A DNA stretch of 64,000 bases from Nocardia sp. BSTN01 (GTDB lineage: Bacteria; Actinomycetota; Actinomycetes; Mycobacteriales; Mycobacteriaceae), in contig NZ_JADKYP010000026.1 in NCBI RefSeq assembly GCF_015354405.1, forward strand, positions 1 to 64,000, given 5' to 3'. This document shows positions 23,815 through 32,459 of this stretch, in pieces. The position numbers and the translations under genes were made by a program. A model generated the notes under the pieces. That model was not told where the DNA came from. It did no database searches and was given only the letters and a program-made list of their open reading frames with translations. Within the stretch, counting starts at the first letter, position 1, and each line of letters starts with the position of its first letter.

Positions 23815-25122
23815 TCAGGCCATGACGGAGACGCGGTCCGTGTCGGTGAGGGGCCCGGTGCGAGAATCCGTGCGTGCGGCAAGCCGGACGGGCAGGCTGG
23901 TCAAGCCGTGAATCAACAGGCTCTTTCGCCACGTCAGATCGCTGAATTCGCCGTCGAGCGACAGATCCGGGAAAGTGGCCAGCAGCCTCGAGATCGCGGT
24001 CGTGGCCTCCATGCGTGCCAGGGCGGCACCGAGACAGTGATGGATGCCGTGCCCGAAGGCGATGTGCCGGTTCCCGGGTCGTTCGAGGTCGATGCGGTCC
24101 GGCTCGGCGAACCGGGCGGGGTCGCGGTTGGCGGCGGCGAGCGAGATGAGGATGAATTCGTCCGCGTCGATGTCCTTATCGCCCAACGTGATCGGAGCGG
24201 TGGTGTAGCGAGCCGTGGCCAAGTTCAGCGACCCCTGGCAGCGGAGGATCTCCTCGACGTAGGCGGGGATGGCTTCGGGGTCTGTCCGCAATCGCTGAGC
24301 GATTGCGGAATCGCGCAGTAGCTCGAGTACCGAGTTGCCGATCAGGTTGACCGTGGTCTCATGCCCCGCTATCAGCAGCAGGAGCAGCATGGCGATGAGT
24401 TCCTGCTGGTCCAGCCGGTCTTCGTGGTCTTTCGCGATAATCAGTTGGGAGAGCAGGTCGTCGCGGGGGTCGTCGGTGCGTTCGGCGATCAACTTCGTCA
24501 GGTAGGTGAAGTATTTCACCCCGGCGGCGGCGCGTTCCTCGTTCGTGGCCGTGTCGCTGACGACGACGGCGGTCCACGAGCGGAAGTCGGCCTTGTCGTC
24601 GTCGGGCACCCCGAGCAACTCGCAGATCACCGCGATCGGCAGCCGGAACGCGTAGCTGTCGATGAGGTCGACAGTCGTTCGCGCGCTGATACCGTCGAGC
24701 AGGGTGTCGGCGATCGAGGTGATTCTCGGTTGCAGATCGCGGATGGCGGGCCCCGCGAACGCCTTCGCCACCAGACGGCGCAAACGCGTGTGCTGTGGCG
24801 GATCGGCGAACAACATGTTGTCGCTGATGGCGGTGTTGAACATCTCGGCCGCACCGTTTTTGGCCAGCACCGCTTGTCCTTCGGGCGAACCGATGCGCTT
24901 GCTGATGGTCGGCTCCGCCAAGGCTTGCTTGGCCACGTCGTGATCGACGATCAACCAGCCGACCACACCGTCCAATCGAATGCGATGGAGGGGACCGCGC
25001 TCGCGCAGCGTCCGATAGGTCGCATGCGGATCCTGGTAGAACTCGTCTGTCAGTTCGAGGATCTCCATCTCGGCTGTCACCGGCCACCACCGGCCGACGA
25101 AACCACGGCCGAGCTCGAACAT
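23815..25122 (-). CDS. Cytochrome P450
   Basis: A 435-residue bacterial class I P450. It has the oxygen-binding I-helix motif AGHETT, the K-helix EEILRCQGS region, and the heme-binding FGHGIHHCLG with Cys363. The catalytic core is complete. The start is uncertain: ATG at 25122 gives a 20-residue leader, while GTG at 25080 or ATG at 25068 begins just before the conserved EFYQDPHATY. A ferredoxin or reductase partner is not adjacent. A second P450 follows in the opposite orientation at 26017. Confidence 0.93.
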   Translation of the reverse strand: MFELGRGFVGRWWPVTAEMEILELTDEFYQDPHATYRTLRERGPLHRIRLDGVVGWLIVDHDVAKQALAEPTISKRIGSPEGQAVLAKNGAAEMFNTAISDNMLFADPPQHTRLRRLVAKAFAGPAIRDLQPRITSIADTLLDGISARTTVDLIDSYAFRLPIAVICELLGVPDDDKADFRSWTAVVVSDTATNEERAAAGVKYFTYLTKLIAERTDDPRDDLLSQLIIAKDHEDRLDQQELIAMLLLLLIAGHETTVNLIGNSVLELLRDSAIAQRLRTDPEAIPAYVEEILRCQGSLNLATARYTTAPITLGDKDIDADEFILISLAAANRDPARFAEPDRIDLERPGNRHIAFGHGIHHCLGAALARMEATTAISRLLATFPDLSLDGEFSDLTWRKSLLIHGLTSLPVRLAARTDSRTGPLTDTDRVSVMA

Positions 25123-26016
25123 AGGTGATGCACTGTCCCTCAGTCCTTTCGACGAACATTCTGACTTGCGGCCGATGCGGTCCGGAACGAGTAATCGATC
25201 AGGGGCGCATCGGCGAGAGGTCGAGCAGTTTCGATCGGGTGAAACAGGGAGGCCCCGGCCACGGATTAGCCATGGCTACCGTCCAGTAAACATCTGAGCG
25301 CCCGAGCGGCTTCCGCGTGACCATCGCATCGAAATGCGCTGCTCACACGCCAGGGCGGCTCGGAAGTCGTTGAAGCGGAGTTTTATTGGGAGCCAGCGAG
25401 CGAAACCGATGGTAGCTCAGCGTCATCGGCGAATGGTTCCTTGCCGCTACCTTCGATCAGCACGGTGTGATCACGGCTTCGTCGCGAAACATCACGACGC
25501 ACGCAGTCCCCGGCGTTCGACACTGTGGACGACGGCGATATGCGGGCGTCGGCGAATTCGGCGGCGATAGTACTGTCGGACAGCTTGATTCGCTTGGCCG
25601 AGTTCTCCAGCCCGGCGGCAAGATTCATGTGGCCGGCCACCGAATTCCCGGGGCGGCATCGCGGAGCGGGATGGTGATGACACCGACGGCTGCCAGCCGA
25701 CGAACACCACCGGGTGCCGCCCGCACATGGGAACAGTCCCGCTGATTGTCGATACCGAAACAGCCTCGCTAGTACGGCGTTTCGCGGGGTCGACCACGGG
25801 CACGCCCTTTCGCGAGTCCGATGATCAACATCACGTTCAGACCGCTTGTTGTTCAACTTGTTGACCTTTGTGATCGTCATCACTACAGTGAGGTCCGGTA
25901 TTTAATACACGCGATCGAATATTCGAACGGGCGGCCCTGTTGCCGCCGACTCCGGTCTCCCTGACATCCGGCCCGCGCGACGCGATACCCCGGTGCCCCA
26001 CAGAGAGTGAAGTTTC
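25123..26016. other. Long divergent intergenic region between two P450 genes
   Basis: About 890 bp without a supported gene. Near 25840-25900 there is an AT-rich stretch (TTGTTCAACTTGTTGACC) with TTG-rich motifs that may hold the promoter of the rightward P450. On the minus strand at about 25560-25760 two frames give weak similarity to an IclR-type effector domain (VGVITIPLRDA, then MNLAAGLENSAKRI); a frameshifted relic is possible but unproven. There is no clear terminator or repeat. Confidence 0.45.
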
Positions 26017-27225
26017 ATGACGAACACCGATGACGCTGTCAGCTCCCCTCCCCGATCCACCTGGGCCGAGTTCGATCATCTCGCCGCCGCGGCGCTGCCC
26101 GATCCCCACACGATGCTGCGGGAATTGCGCGAATCATGTCCGGTAGGCCGCAGTGAGCGGCACGGAGGATTCTGGACCGTCACCACGCATGCCGGAGTGC
26201 TCGACGCCGCGATGCGCCCCGACGAGTTGAGTTCGGCGCGTCCGGGTCCCGGGTTTCCGGTCTTCGCGGGCGGACCGCCGCTGATCTCCAGCGACCCGCC
26301 GTTGCACCGCGATTACCGGGTGCCGTTGCAGAAATTCTTGACGCCGAAACGGGCGGAGGCGCTGCGCCCCGCGATCAGGGATATCGTCACCGAGCTGATC
26401 GACGGGTTCATCGAGCGTGGTTCGGCGGACTTTGCCGGTGAACTGTGTATTCCACTGCCCGCGATGGTGACGAGCGAATTGCTCGATTTTCCGGCCGAAG
26501 GCCGGGAACTGCTGCCCGGCTGGACCGCCTCGATCGTGGCCGAAGGGCCGGCCTCGCCGGTGTTCGGTGATCTGACGGCCTATGTCGAGCACCTTTACGA
26601 GCTGCGTTCGGTATCCCCGGGTGACGACATCACCAGCCAGGCCTTGTCATTCACTGTGGAGGGGCGGCCGATCACTCGTGAGGAGTGGGTCGGGCTGGTA
26701 TTCCTGCTGATCATCGCCGGACTGGACACGACATCGAACGGCGGCGCGCTGATGCTGCACTATCTGGCGTCCCATCCGGATCTCCGGGCGGAACTGGCCA
26801 CGGAGCCGGAACACACCAAATCGGCTGTGGAGGAACTACTTCGGCTCGTCTCGCCGGTGCCACAGCATTCCCGGGGCGCGACCAGCGCCTGCACGGTCGC
26901 GGGGCAGCCGGTCGCCGAGGGGGATGTGGTGCTGCTGCACTGGCTGGCGGCCAACCGCGATCCCGCCGAGTTCCCGGATCCGGATTCCATGATCATCGGC
27001 CGATCCCCGAACCGCCACGTCGCCTTCGGCTACGGCGCTCATCGCTGCCTGGGCTCGCACCTGGCGAAGGTCGAACTTCAGGTTCTCGTCGAAGAGGTGC
27101 TGGGCCGGATTCCGGACTACCGGGTCGTGGAGGACGAGGTGGTGCGGTATCCCGGGCTGAACCGTGGCATGTCGGCACTCGGCGTGCGATTCACTCCGGG
27201 CCGGCGGATCGGAGTACCGCAGTGA
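26017..27225 (+). CDS. Cytochrome P450
   Basis: A 402-residue class I P450. It has I-helix AGLDTTS, with Asp replacing the more usual His/Glu before the Thr pair, K-helix EELLRLVSPVPQHSR and heme loop FGYGAHRCLG with Cys344. The C-terminus is complete. The stop overlaps the GTG of the SDR (27222-27225), so the two are translationally coupled and probably act on the same substrate in oxidation and dehydrogenation. The ATG at 26017 is preceded by a modest GAGAGTGAAG site. Confidence 0.93.
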   Translation: MTNTDDAVSSPPRSTWAEFDHLAAAALPDPHTMLRELRESCPVGRSERHGGFWTVTTHAGVLDAAMRPDELSSARPGPGFPVFAGGPPLISSDPPLHRDYRVPLQKFLTPKRAEALRPAIRDIVTELIDGFIERGSADFAGELCIPLPAMVTSELLDFPAEGRELLPGWTASIVAEGPASPVFGDLTAYVEHLYELRSVSPGDDITSQALSFTVEGRPITREEWVGLVFLLIIAGLDTTSNGGALMLHYLASHPDLRAELATEPEHTKSAVEELLRLVSPVPQHSRGATSACTVAGQPVAEGDVVLLHWLAANRDPAEFPDPDSMIIGRSPNRHVAFGYGAHRCLGSHLAKVELQVLVEEVLGRIPDYRVVEDEVVRYPGLNRGMSALGVRFTPGRRIGVPQ

Positions 27226-27995
27226 CCACAGGTTTGCTCGCGGGCAAGGTGGCTCTCGTTACCGGGGCGTCCAAGGGAATCGGCCGGGCCATCGCGCTCG
27301 CCTTCGCCGAACAGGGAGCGGCGGCGGTCGTCTTGGCCGATCTCGCGCCCGACGGTGAGCCCGGCGAGCCGACGACCGCCGATCTCATCGCCGAGACTGC
27401 GACGAAAGCGCTGTTCGTGCCGTGCGATGTGAGTTGCTCCGCGGAGGTGGATCGCGCGGTGGCCGCCGCGGAAGAGCTGGGCGGACTGGACGTGATCGTC
27501 AACAACGCCGGTATCTCTCCGCCGGTTCCGCCGTTCCCCGACATGGACGACGCCACCTTCGCCCGCATCATGGAGGTCAATCTTTACGGCACCTTCTACG
27601 GTTGCCGGGCCGCCGCCAGAGTCATGCGCCCGCGTGGAGCCGGCTCGATCATCAACATGTCGAGCATTGCGGGTCTGGTCGGCGCCGCCGGCAACTGCGC
27701 CTATGCCAGTTCCAAGGGAGGAATCCGTCTGCTCACCTACGCGCTGGCGGTAGAGCTGGGTGCGCTCGGGATCCGGGTCAATGCCCTGCACCCCGGCGTC
27801 ATCGATACCGATATGTCGCGGCGGGCGTTCGCTGATCCCGCGGTGCGCGAGGCCATCGAGGCGCATATTCCGTCCGCCCGTGTCGGTGGTGCCGAGGAGG
27901 TCGCGCGCGCCGCGGTCTTCCTCGCCAGCGACCTGTCCAGCTATGTCAACGGGGCATCGCAGACCGTCGACGGCGGCCTCGCGATCGCCTTCTGA
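27222..27995 (+). CDS. SDR-family oxidoreductase
   Basis: A 257-residue classical SDR: NAD(P) motif TGASKGIG near 13, VNNAG near 95, catalytic Ser in INMSSIAG, Tyr and Lys in YASSKGG, and a PG motif in ALHPGVIDTDM. It is coupled by a GTGA overlap to the P450 upstream, and an ABM-domain protein follows after 46 bp. It likely oxidises an alcohol formed by the P450 or reduces its product. Confidence 0.92.
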   Translation: MTTGLLAGKVALVTGASKGIGRAIALAFAEQGAAAVVLADLAPDGEPGEPTTADLIAETATKALFVPCDVSCSAEVDRAVAAAEELGGLDVIVNNAGISPPVPPFPDMDDATFARIMEVNLYGTFYGCRAAARVMRPRGAGSIINMSSIAGLVGAAGNCAYASSKGGIRLLTYALAVELGALGIRVNALHPGVIDTDMSRRAFADPAVREAIEAHIPSARVGGAEEVARAAVFLASDLSSYVNGASQTVDGGLAIAF

Positions 27996-28041
27996 ATCCC
28001 GTTGTGAGCCTTCGACTTCCAGCCGTAGATCAGGAAGATTC

Positions 28042-28380
28042 ATGCCGAAAACCATTGCTGTCGCCTCGATGACCCCGCGTCCGGGAACCTTCTCCGAATT
28101 CGGCGCGGGGCTGGAGGACCTTCGCCGGATCTCGCTCGCCGAACCGGGAACCCGCGAATTCTCCGTCGCCACCGTGGACGGCGAGCAGCCCCGGTTTCTC
28201 GTGGTCGAGGTGTTCGATGACCACGACGCCTATCTCGCCCACGAGGAGAACCCGGATGTACTCACTGTCGCCGAGGTGCTTCAGGAACTGCTCGCCGCTG
28301 CCGATATTCAAGTGGGTTCCGTAGTGGAGCCCGCGCCCGCCCGAGGCGACGGCGGGATGGTCGGTGACTCGCGGCGGTAA
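28042..28380 (+). CDS. Antibiotic biosynthesis monooxygenase (ABM) domain protein
   Basis: A 112-residue ferredoxin-like alpha+beta protein of the ABM/YgiN family. GTREFSVATVDGEQPRFLVVEVFDDHDAYLAHEENP fits the dimeric fold used by cofactor-free quinol monooxygenases. The ATG at 28042 has AGGAAG upstream. It is the fourth gene of a P450-SDR-ABM unit. The last 20 residues are low-complexity and probably disordered. ABM proteins often oxidise polyphenols, but no substrate is evident. Confidence 0.8.
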   Translation: MPKTIAVASMTPRPGTFSEFGAGLEDLRRISLAEPGTREFSVATVDGEQPRFLVVEVFDDHDAYLAHEENPDVLTVAEVLQELLAAADIQVGSVVEPAPARGDGGMVGDSRR

Positions 28381-28442
28381 GTTCAGGCGCCGCTGTCCAG
28401 CGCAGTCCGAGGTGGCCGAGCCGGTCGGATAAGCTCGGCGGC

Positions 28443-29033
28443 ATGGACCCTGCGGATCGTCCGCCGAGCGAGATAGCGGCGCGGACCGCTTACAGCGCGA
28501 CCAAGCTGCGTACGATCGAGGCCGCGCTGCGGTTGTTCGCCGAGCACGGGATCAGCGGGACTTCGTTGCAGATGATCGCCGATGCACTCGGTGTCACCAA
28601 GGCTGCGATCTACTACCAGTTCCGGACCAAGGACGACATCGTCCTCGCGGTTGCGGAGTCGGAGCTCGCTTGGCTGGACGAGGCGGTGTCGGTAGCCGAG
28701 TCGGAACCCGATGCTGTCCGCGGCCGCCGAGTGCTGCTCGAGCAGGTGATCGCACTGGCGGTGCGGCGACGCCGGTTGGTCGGGCTGCTGCAGACCGATC
28801 CGGTGATGGTTCGGTTTCTCGCGGAGTACAAGCCGTTCCAGCGGGTGATCGAGCGCCTGTTCGCGATGCTGATCGGCGATACCGCCGCCCCGGACATCCG
28901 GGTGAAAGCGGCGATGATGTCGGCGGCCATCGGCGGCGCGGCGATTCATCCGCTGGTTACCGATCTCGATGATGAGGTGCTGTACCAGTATCTTCTCGAT
29001 ATCGCTCATCGACTGTTCCAGCTCCCCGGCTGA
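28443..29033 (+). CDS. TetR-family regulator
   Basis: A 196-residue TetR regulator: an N-terminal HTH at about 15-62 (KLRTIEAALRLFAEHGISGTSLQMIADALGVTKAAIYYQFRTKDDIV) and a helical ligand domain. It lies 62 bp after the ABM gene on the same strand, so it may control the P450-SDR-ABM unit. It is also the TetR gene closest to the palindromic sites at 29162-29206 and a candidate for the protein that binds all three sets of sites. That link is inference. Confidence 0.9.
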   Translation: MDPADRPPSEIAARTAYSATKLRTIEAALRLFAEHGISGTSLQMIADALGVTKAAIYYQFRTKDDIVLAVAESELAWLDEAVSVAESEPDAVRGRRVLLEQVIALAVRRRRLVGLLQTDPVMVRFLAEYKPFQRVIERLFAMLIGDTAAPDIRVKAAMMSAAIGGAAIHPLVTDLDDEVLYQYLLDIAHRLFQLPG

Positions 29034-29582
29034 GATCTCCTCCTGGACAAGCGGTTCGGCTCCGCCGGATGGCTCTCGTCGGCGGCGGCTCGACACATGT
29101 GGACCGGCAACTCTGCCCGCAGGGCTCGATCACGTGCCGACCGCCCGGCCCTTGTGGCGACCTAGTCGATCGGCTATATTCAATCAGGTCCTAGCCGATC
29201 GGCTAGATGATGGTCTCGTAGGCGCGCCGCGGGGTGAGCCTGCCCGGACGAGGGATGCGATGGCAGAGGGCACCGAGGTTGGCATTATGCGCACACGACG
29301 ATTGGTCGCGGGTTGCGTCACGTTGCCAGCCGGCTGCCGTCCGGCGAAGGGAAATTCCCAGTGATCGAATCCCATGGAGCGAGACGCCCGTGCCGGGCGG
29401 CGGCATCAGCGTCGATCGCGCCTGCTGCGCCAGAATCTTCTGCCATGCAACATATTTGACTTATCCGTGCGCGATTCGTCGTGGTTGTGCGCGGAAAGAA
29501 ACCCCCGATCCTTCAGTGTTGTCGCCGACCATGGCTGCCGGTGCCCCGTGATCCGATGCTTCTTCGAGGTGGTGGAGAGCCG
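29034..29582. other. Intergenic region with paired palindromes
   Basis: About 550 bp between the TetR and PucR genes. It contains the operator pair at 29162-29206. The small open frames on either strand have no recognised motif. The ribosome site of the PucR gene (GGAG near 29574) lies at the right end. Confidence 0.5.
29162..29206. promoter_or_regulatory. Palindromic operator pair, CTAGCCGATCGGCTAG type
   Basis: The perfect 16-bp palindrome CTAGCCGATCGGCTAG is at 29191-29206. CTAGTCGATCGGCTAT, two bases off, is at 29162-29177. The centres are 29 bp apart. The same motif appears upstream of the GMC oxidase operon (35162-35201) and between the MFS and esterase genes (37068-37083). Two-fold symmetry and length suit a TetR-type dimer. 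Confidence 0.75.
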
Positions 29583-30635
29583 ATGAGCGCAACAGTTGTC
29601 ACCACTTCCGGCGGTGTCGATCACGCGGTAGTGCGGGCATGCCAGGAGCTGGCGGAGGCGCTGGTGGCCGGGACGCCGGTGCACGACAGAACCGGCCGAC
29701 TCGAAGCGGCCGCGGCGCGGTGGGCGAGAGCTGGAGTCCCGCTGGAGTGGGTCCACGAACAGTTGGGTAAGAGTCTGAACTACCCCAAGCGACCTGGCGC
29801 CGGGGCCCAAGACGTCGAGGAGCGGGAGTTCGCCGTATTCACCGCCCGGCTCACCGCTGTCCTGGCGACCGTGTCGAAGGCGTATCTGACCGAGAAACAC
29901 AGTTGCCTTCCGTCGCGTTCGCGCTTGGTGTCGGCTCTGCTCACCGGAGACGACGGGACCGCATTGGCTCGCGAGTGCGCGGTAGTACTCGCGCCGAGAT
30001 ACGCAGTGATCGCCGTGGCGCTCCCCGGTTATGGCGAGCCGCACGCGTCGGGAACGCGCGTCGCAACGCGGATCGAGATGGAATTGGCGCGCCGCTGCGG
30101 ATCCGCCGGATTGTCTCGCCTGTCCGGTTCCGACGGGACGATTTTGGTACCGGAACCCCTCGAGGAGTCGGTACTGGACCGGCTTCTCGAGGACCTGTCG
30201 GCGGCGGCGCGGGTACCGCTCACGGCGGCGACCGTCTCGGCGGCACGGCCGGAGCTTGCCGACGCCGCCTGCCGCGCACACGACCTACTGGAGATCGCGG
30301 TATTGCTGGGCCAGCCGGGCACACTGCACCGTTTCCGCGATCTTGCCGCGGAGTATCAGCTCACCCGTCCCGGTCCCGCCCGCGACCAGCTCGCCGGCGT
30401 ACTCGATCCGCTCGACGGCGCTCCGCATCTGATGCTCACCTTGCGGCTTCATCTGTGCGGCACCTATGGCCGCCGGGCCATAGCCCGACGCCTCGGCATC
30501 CATGCCAACACCGTCGAGTATCGACTCAAACGTATCGCCAGTCTCACCGGGCTGGACCCCTTCACCGTGCCCGGGCAGTGGAAGCTTCGCTGCGCGCTGA
30601 CAGCTCGCTCACGCCCGGCAATACCATCGGCCTGA
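29583..30635 (+). CDS. PucR/CdaR-family transcriptional regulator
   Basis: A 350-residue regulator. An N-terminal helical domain contains WVHEQLGKSLNYPKR, and a GGDEF-like middle follows. The C-terminal PucR helix-turn-helix reads LTLRLHLCGTYGRRAIARRLGIHANTVEYRLKRIASLTGLDP. Members activate catabolic operons on binding a metabolite. The ATG at 29583 has GGAG upstream; frames opening earlier cross the palindrome region. It is convergent with the COX-like operon ending at 30688, with 52 bp between stops. Confidence 0.85.
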   Translation: MSATVVTTSGGVDHAVVRACQELAEALVAGTPVHDRTGRLEAAAARWARAGVPLEWVHEQLGKSLNYPKRPGAGAQDVEEREFAVFTARLTAVLATVSKAYLTEKHSCLPSRSRLVSALLTGDDGTALARECAVVLAPRYAVIAVALPGYGEPHASGTRVATRIEMELARRCGSAGLSRLSGSDGTILVPEPLEESVLDRLLEDLSAAARVPLTAATVSAARPELADAACRAHDLLEIAVLLGQPGTLHRFRDLAAEYQLTRPGPARDQLAGVLDPLDGAPHLMLTLRLHLCGTYGRRAIARRLGIHANTVEYRLKRIASLTGLDPFTVPGQWKLRCALTARSRPAIPSA

Positions 30636-30687
30636 CCAGTTCACTCCCGCAAAAGCCGGCGACAGAGCGCCATATCGTCGCACTCGC

Positions 30688-30987
30688 CTATGCCGCAGCC
30701 AGCCAGGTGCCGAGTAGTTGGCTGCCGATCAGACATACGGCGACAATCGCGATCCAAGCATCGGTGAGCCGCCCCAGCAGGACGGGGGCCCGGCGAACGT
30801 CCATGAACTGGCGGGCGATGAGGCGCACTTTGACCAGGGCGATAACGATCGCGGTGACGGTGACCGCAGTACTGGGAAGCACCACATGGTCGCGGTCGAC
30901 GGAGTCGTCGAGGACCAGATAAACCAACGTCAGCACAGTCAGCACCAGCCATGTCGCCGGCAGGCGGAGTTTCGATCCGAGATCCAC
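30688..30987 (-). CDS. Cytochrome-c-oxidase subunit IV-like (prokaryotic COX4/NorF-like) protein
   Basis: A 99-residue, three-helix membrane protein matching the prokaryotic COX4 family: TWLVLTVLTLVYLVLDD, AIVIALVKVRLIARQFMDVRRAPV and WIAIVAVCLIGSQLLGTWL. The VRLIARQFMDVR stretch between helices is the family signature. It starts with GTG at 30987, three bases after the stop of the COX-III-like gene. It is the last gene of the operon. No subunit I is present in the window. Confidence 0.85.
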   Translation of the reverse strand: MDLGSKLRLPATWLVLTVLTLVYLVLDDSVDRDHVVLPSTAVTVTAIVIALVKVRLIARQFMDVRRAPVLLGRLTDAWIAIVAVCLIGSQLLGTWLAAA

Positions 30988-30990
30988 GAG

Positions 30991-31623
30991 TCACCTCACG
31001 ATATAGAGCAGGGCGAAGATGAGCACCCACAACACGTCGACGGTGTGCCAGTACGTGGCGGCCGTTTCCACGATCTTCTGGGAGCGGCGAGCGGGGCTGT
31101 AGAGCTGATACATCACCACCCCCATAGCGACGAACCCGATGAGCAGGTGCACGCAGTGGATCGAGGTCAGGAAGTAGTAGTGGGAGAAGAAATCGGTCGA
31201 GGCGACGGTGTTCCCGGCCTGGATTTGGCGCACCCACTCGAACACCTTCAACGCGAGGAATACCAGCCCCAGTCCGATTGTGGCCGCCGCGCCGGCCATC
31301 GCGGTGGAGTACCGGCCGGCGCGGGCAGCGTGCACACAGCGAGCGACCGACCACGAACTGGTCAGTAGCACAACGGTGTTGAGCACGCCTGTCGTCAGGC
31401 CGAGCTCGGCTTGCGAACGCAGGTACAGCTGCGGATTCTGCGCTCTGCAGAACAGATACACCGAGAAGTAGGCGGTGAAAACCAGCGTTTCGAAGGCCAC
31501 GAACGCCCACATGTCCGGCTGCCCCGGCACGAGCCCGGCATGCGTGCCGTTCTCGCCGGCGGTGGAGTCACCGCCGGCGACCTGCGATGACCGGGAACCG
31601 TTGTCGGTGGATTCGGCGGTCAT
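30991..31623 (-). CDS. Cytochrome-c-oxidase subunit III-like (CtaE/NorE-like) protein
   Basis: A 210-residue, five-helix protein of the heme-copper oxidase subunit III family: PDMWAFVAFETLVFTAYFSVYL opens the fold, and TSIHCVHLLIGFVAMG and ETAATYWHTVDVLWVLIFALLYI close it. The short five-helix form resembles NorE and CyoC rather than seven-helix CtaE. The ATG at 31623 overlaps the upstream stop in ATGA. With its COX4-like neighbour it would form the accessory pair of an oxidase or NO reductase, yet no catalytic subunit is encoded here. Confidence 0.87.
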   Translation of the reverse strand: MTAESTDNGSRSSQVAGGDSTAGENGTHAGLVPGQPDMWAFVAFETLVFTAYFSVYLFCRAQNPQLYLRSQAELGLTTGVLNTVVLLTSSWSVARCVHAARAGRYSTAMAGAAATIGLGLVFLALKVFEWVRQIQAGNTVASTDFFSHYYFLTSIHCVHLLIGFVAMGVVMYQLYSPARRSQKIVETAATYWHTVDVLWVLIFALLYIVR

Positions 31624-32459
31624 GACGTCCTCACCGGATTGGTCGTTGCGGATTTTTCCTGTGCCACCAGGTCGGGCAGCGGCCCGCTGCCGAAGTCCTC
31701 GCGCCGGATCAGAGTGCGGAGCAGGTGGATGAAGGCGCCGGTGTAGATGCCGAAGACGACCATGTTGATCCACCACGCAATCAGGCCGTTCCAGGCGAAT
31801 ACACCGCGATGGAACAGGCAGGCGGGGGCGACGACGACCTCGGTGAGCGCGTTGCACAGATTCAGGTAGGCGAACCACTTCGGAAACACCCGGTTACGGT
31901 CGAGCAGGATCGCCAGCATCCACACCAGCGACCCGATCAGGAATACGCCCATGGTCGCCACGAACGTCAGGAACGCGGTGTCGTACAGGCCGGCCAGCAA
32001 AGCCGGGTCCCGGTCGGGGCGCATCGCCCCGACGGTCAGCACAATGCACAGCAGCAGCATGCCGGGCACCGCGCTCAGCGAATACAACACCAGGTAGGAG
32101 TAGGCGAAGGCGCGGCTGACCGACATTCGAGTCATCGAGTACGCGATCAGCGCGTTGCACGGCGCGGTCATACCGGTGAGCGCGAACATGATCGCGAACC
32201 CGACGAGCACGCCGTTGCGGGTGCCGTTGAACCAGGCCGCTACTCCCACTGCGTCGCGGGCGGGACTCGGCGGCGGCTGCGTGCGGGTCATGACGAAGAA
32301 GACGGCCGCGAACACGTTGTAGAACGCGACCATCGTCCACCACGCAAACCACAACTCGCGCTTGGGATTATGACGGCAGTGCCACACGAAGCGGCCGACC
32401 AGCGACGCGGTGACGGGCACAGACGGTGGTGCCGCTCCCGGCTGGGCCTCGATGCTCAT
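31620..32459 (-). CDS. Multi-helix membrane protein, paralogue of the next gene
   Basis: A 279-residue membrane protein with about seven hydrophobic helices after a soluble N-terminus of some 35 residues. It is a paralogue of the 32456-33223 product: both have RPDRDP (here 147-152), a Phe-Leu-Ile helix after it, an Asp-Arg...Trp-Phe segment and FAWNG (here 221-225), in the same order. I do not recognise the family. It is coupled by ATGA to the gene on each side, so its product is likely made in step with the COX-III-like subunit. Confidence 0.75.
   Translation of the reverse strand: MSIEAQPGAAPPSVPVTASLVGRFVWHCRHNPKRELWFAWWTMVAFYNVFAAVFFVMTRTQPPPSPARDAVGVAAWFNGTRNGVLVGFAIMFALTGMTAPCNALIAYSMTRMSVSRAFAYSYLVLYSLSAVPGMLLLCIVLTVGAMRPDRDPALLAGLYDTAFLTFVATMGVFLIGSLVWMLAILLDRNRVFPKWFAYLNLCNALTEVVVAPACLFHRGVFAWNGLIAWWINMVVFGIYTGAFIHLLRTLIRREDFGSGPLPDLVAQEKSATTNPVRTS

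Noticed and set aside
25560-25760. A frameshifted IclR-type effector-domain remnant
   Set aside because: Only two short segments in different frames look similar, which is too weak to call as a feature.
29184-29551. Small open frames after the palindrome pair at 29162
   Set aside because: They lack motifs, ribosome sites and consistent codon use, so I treat the stretch as intergenic.
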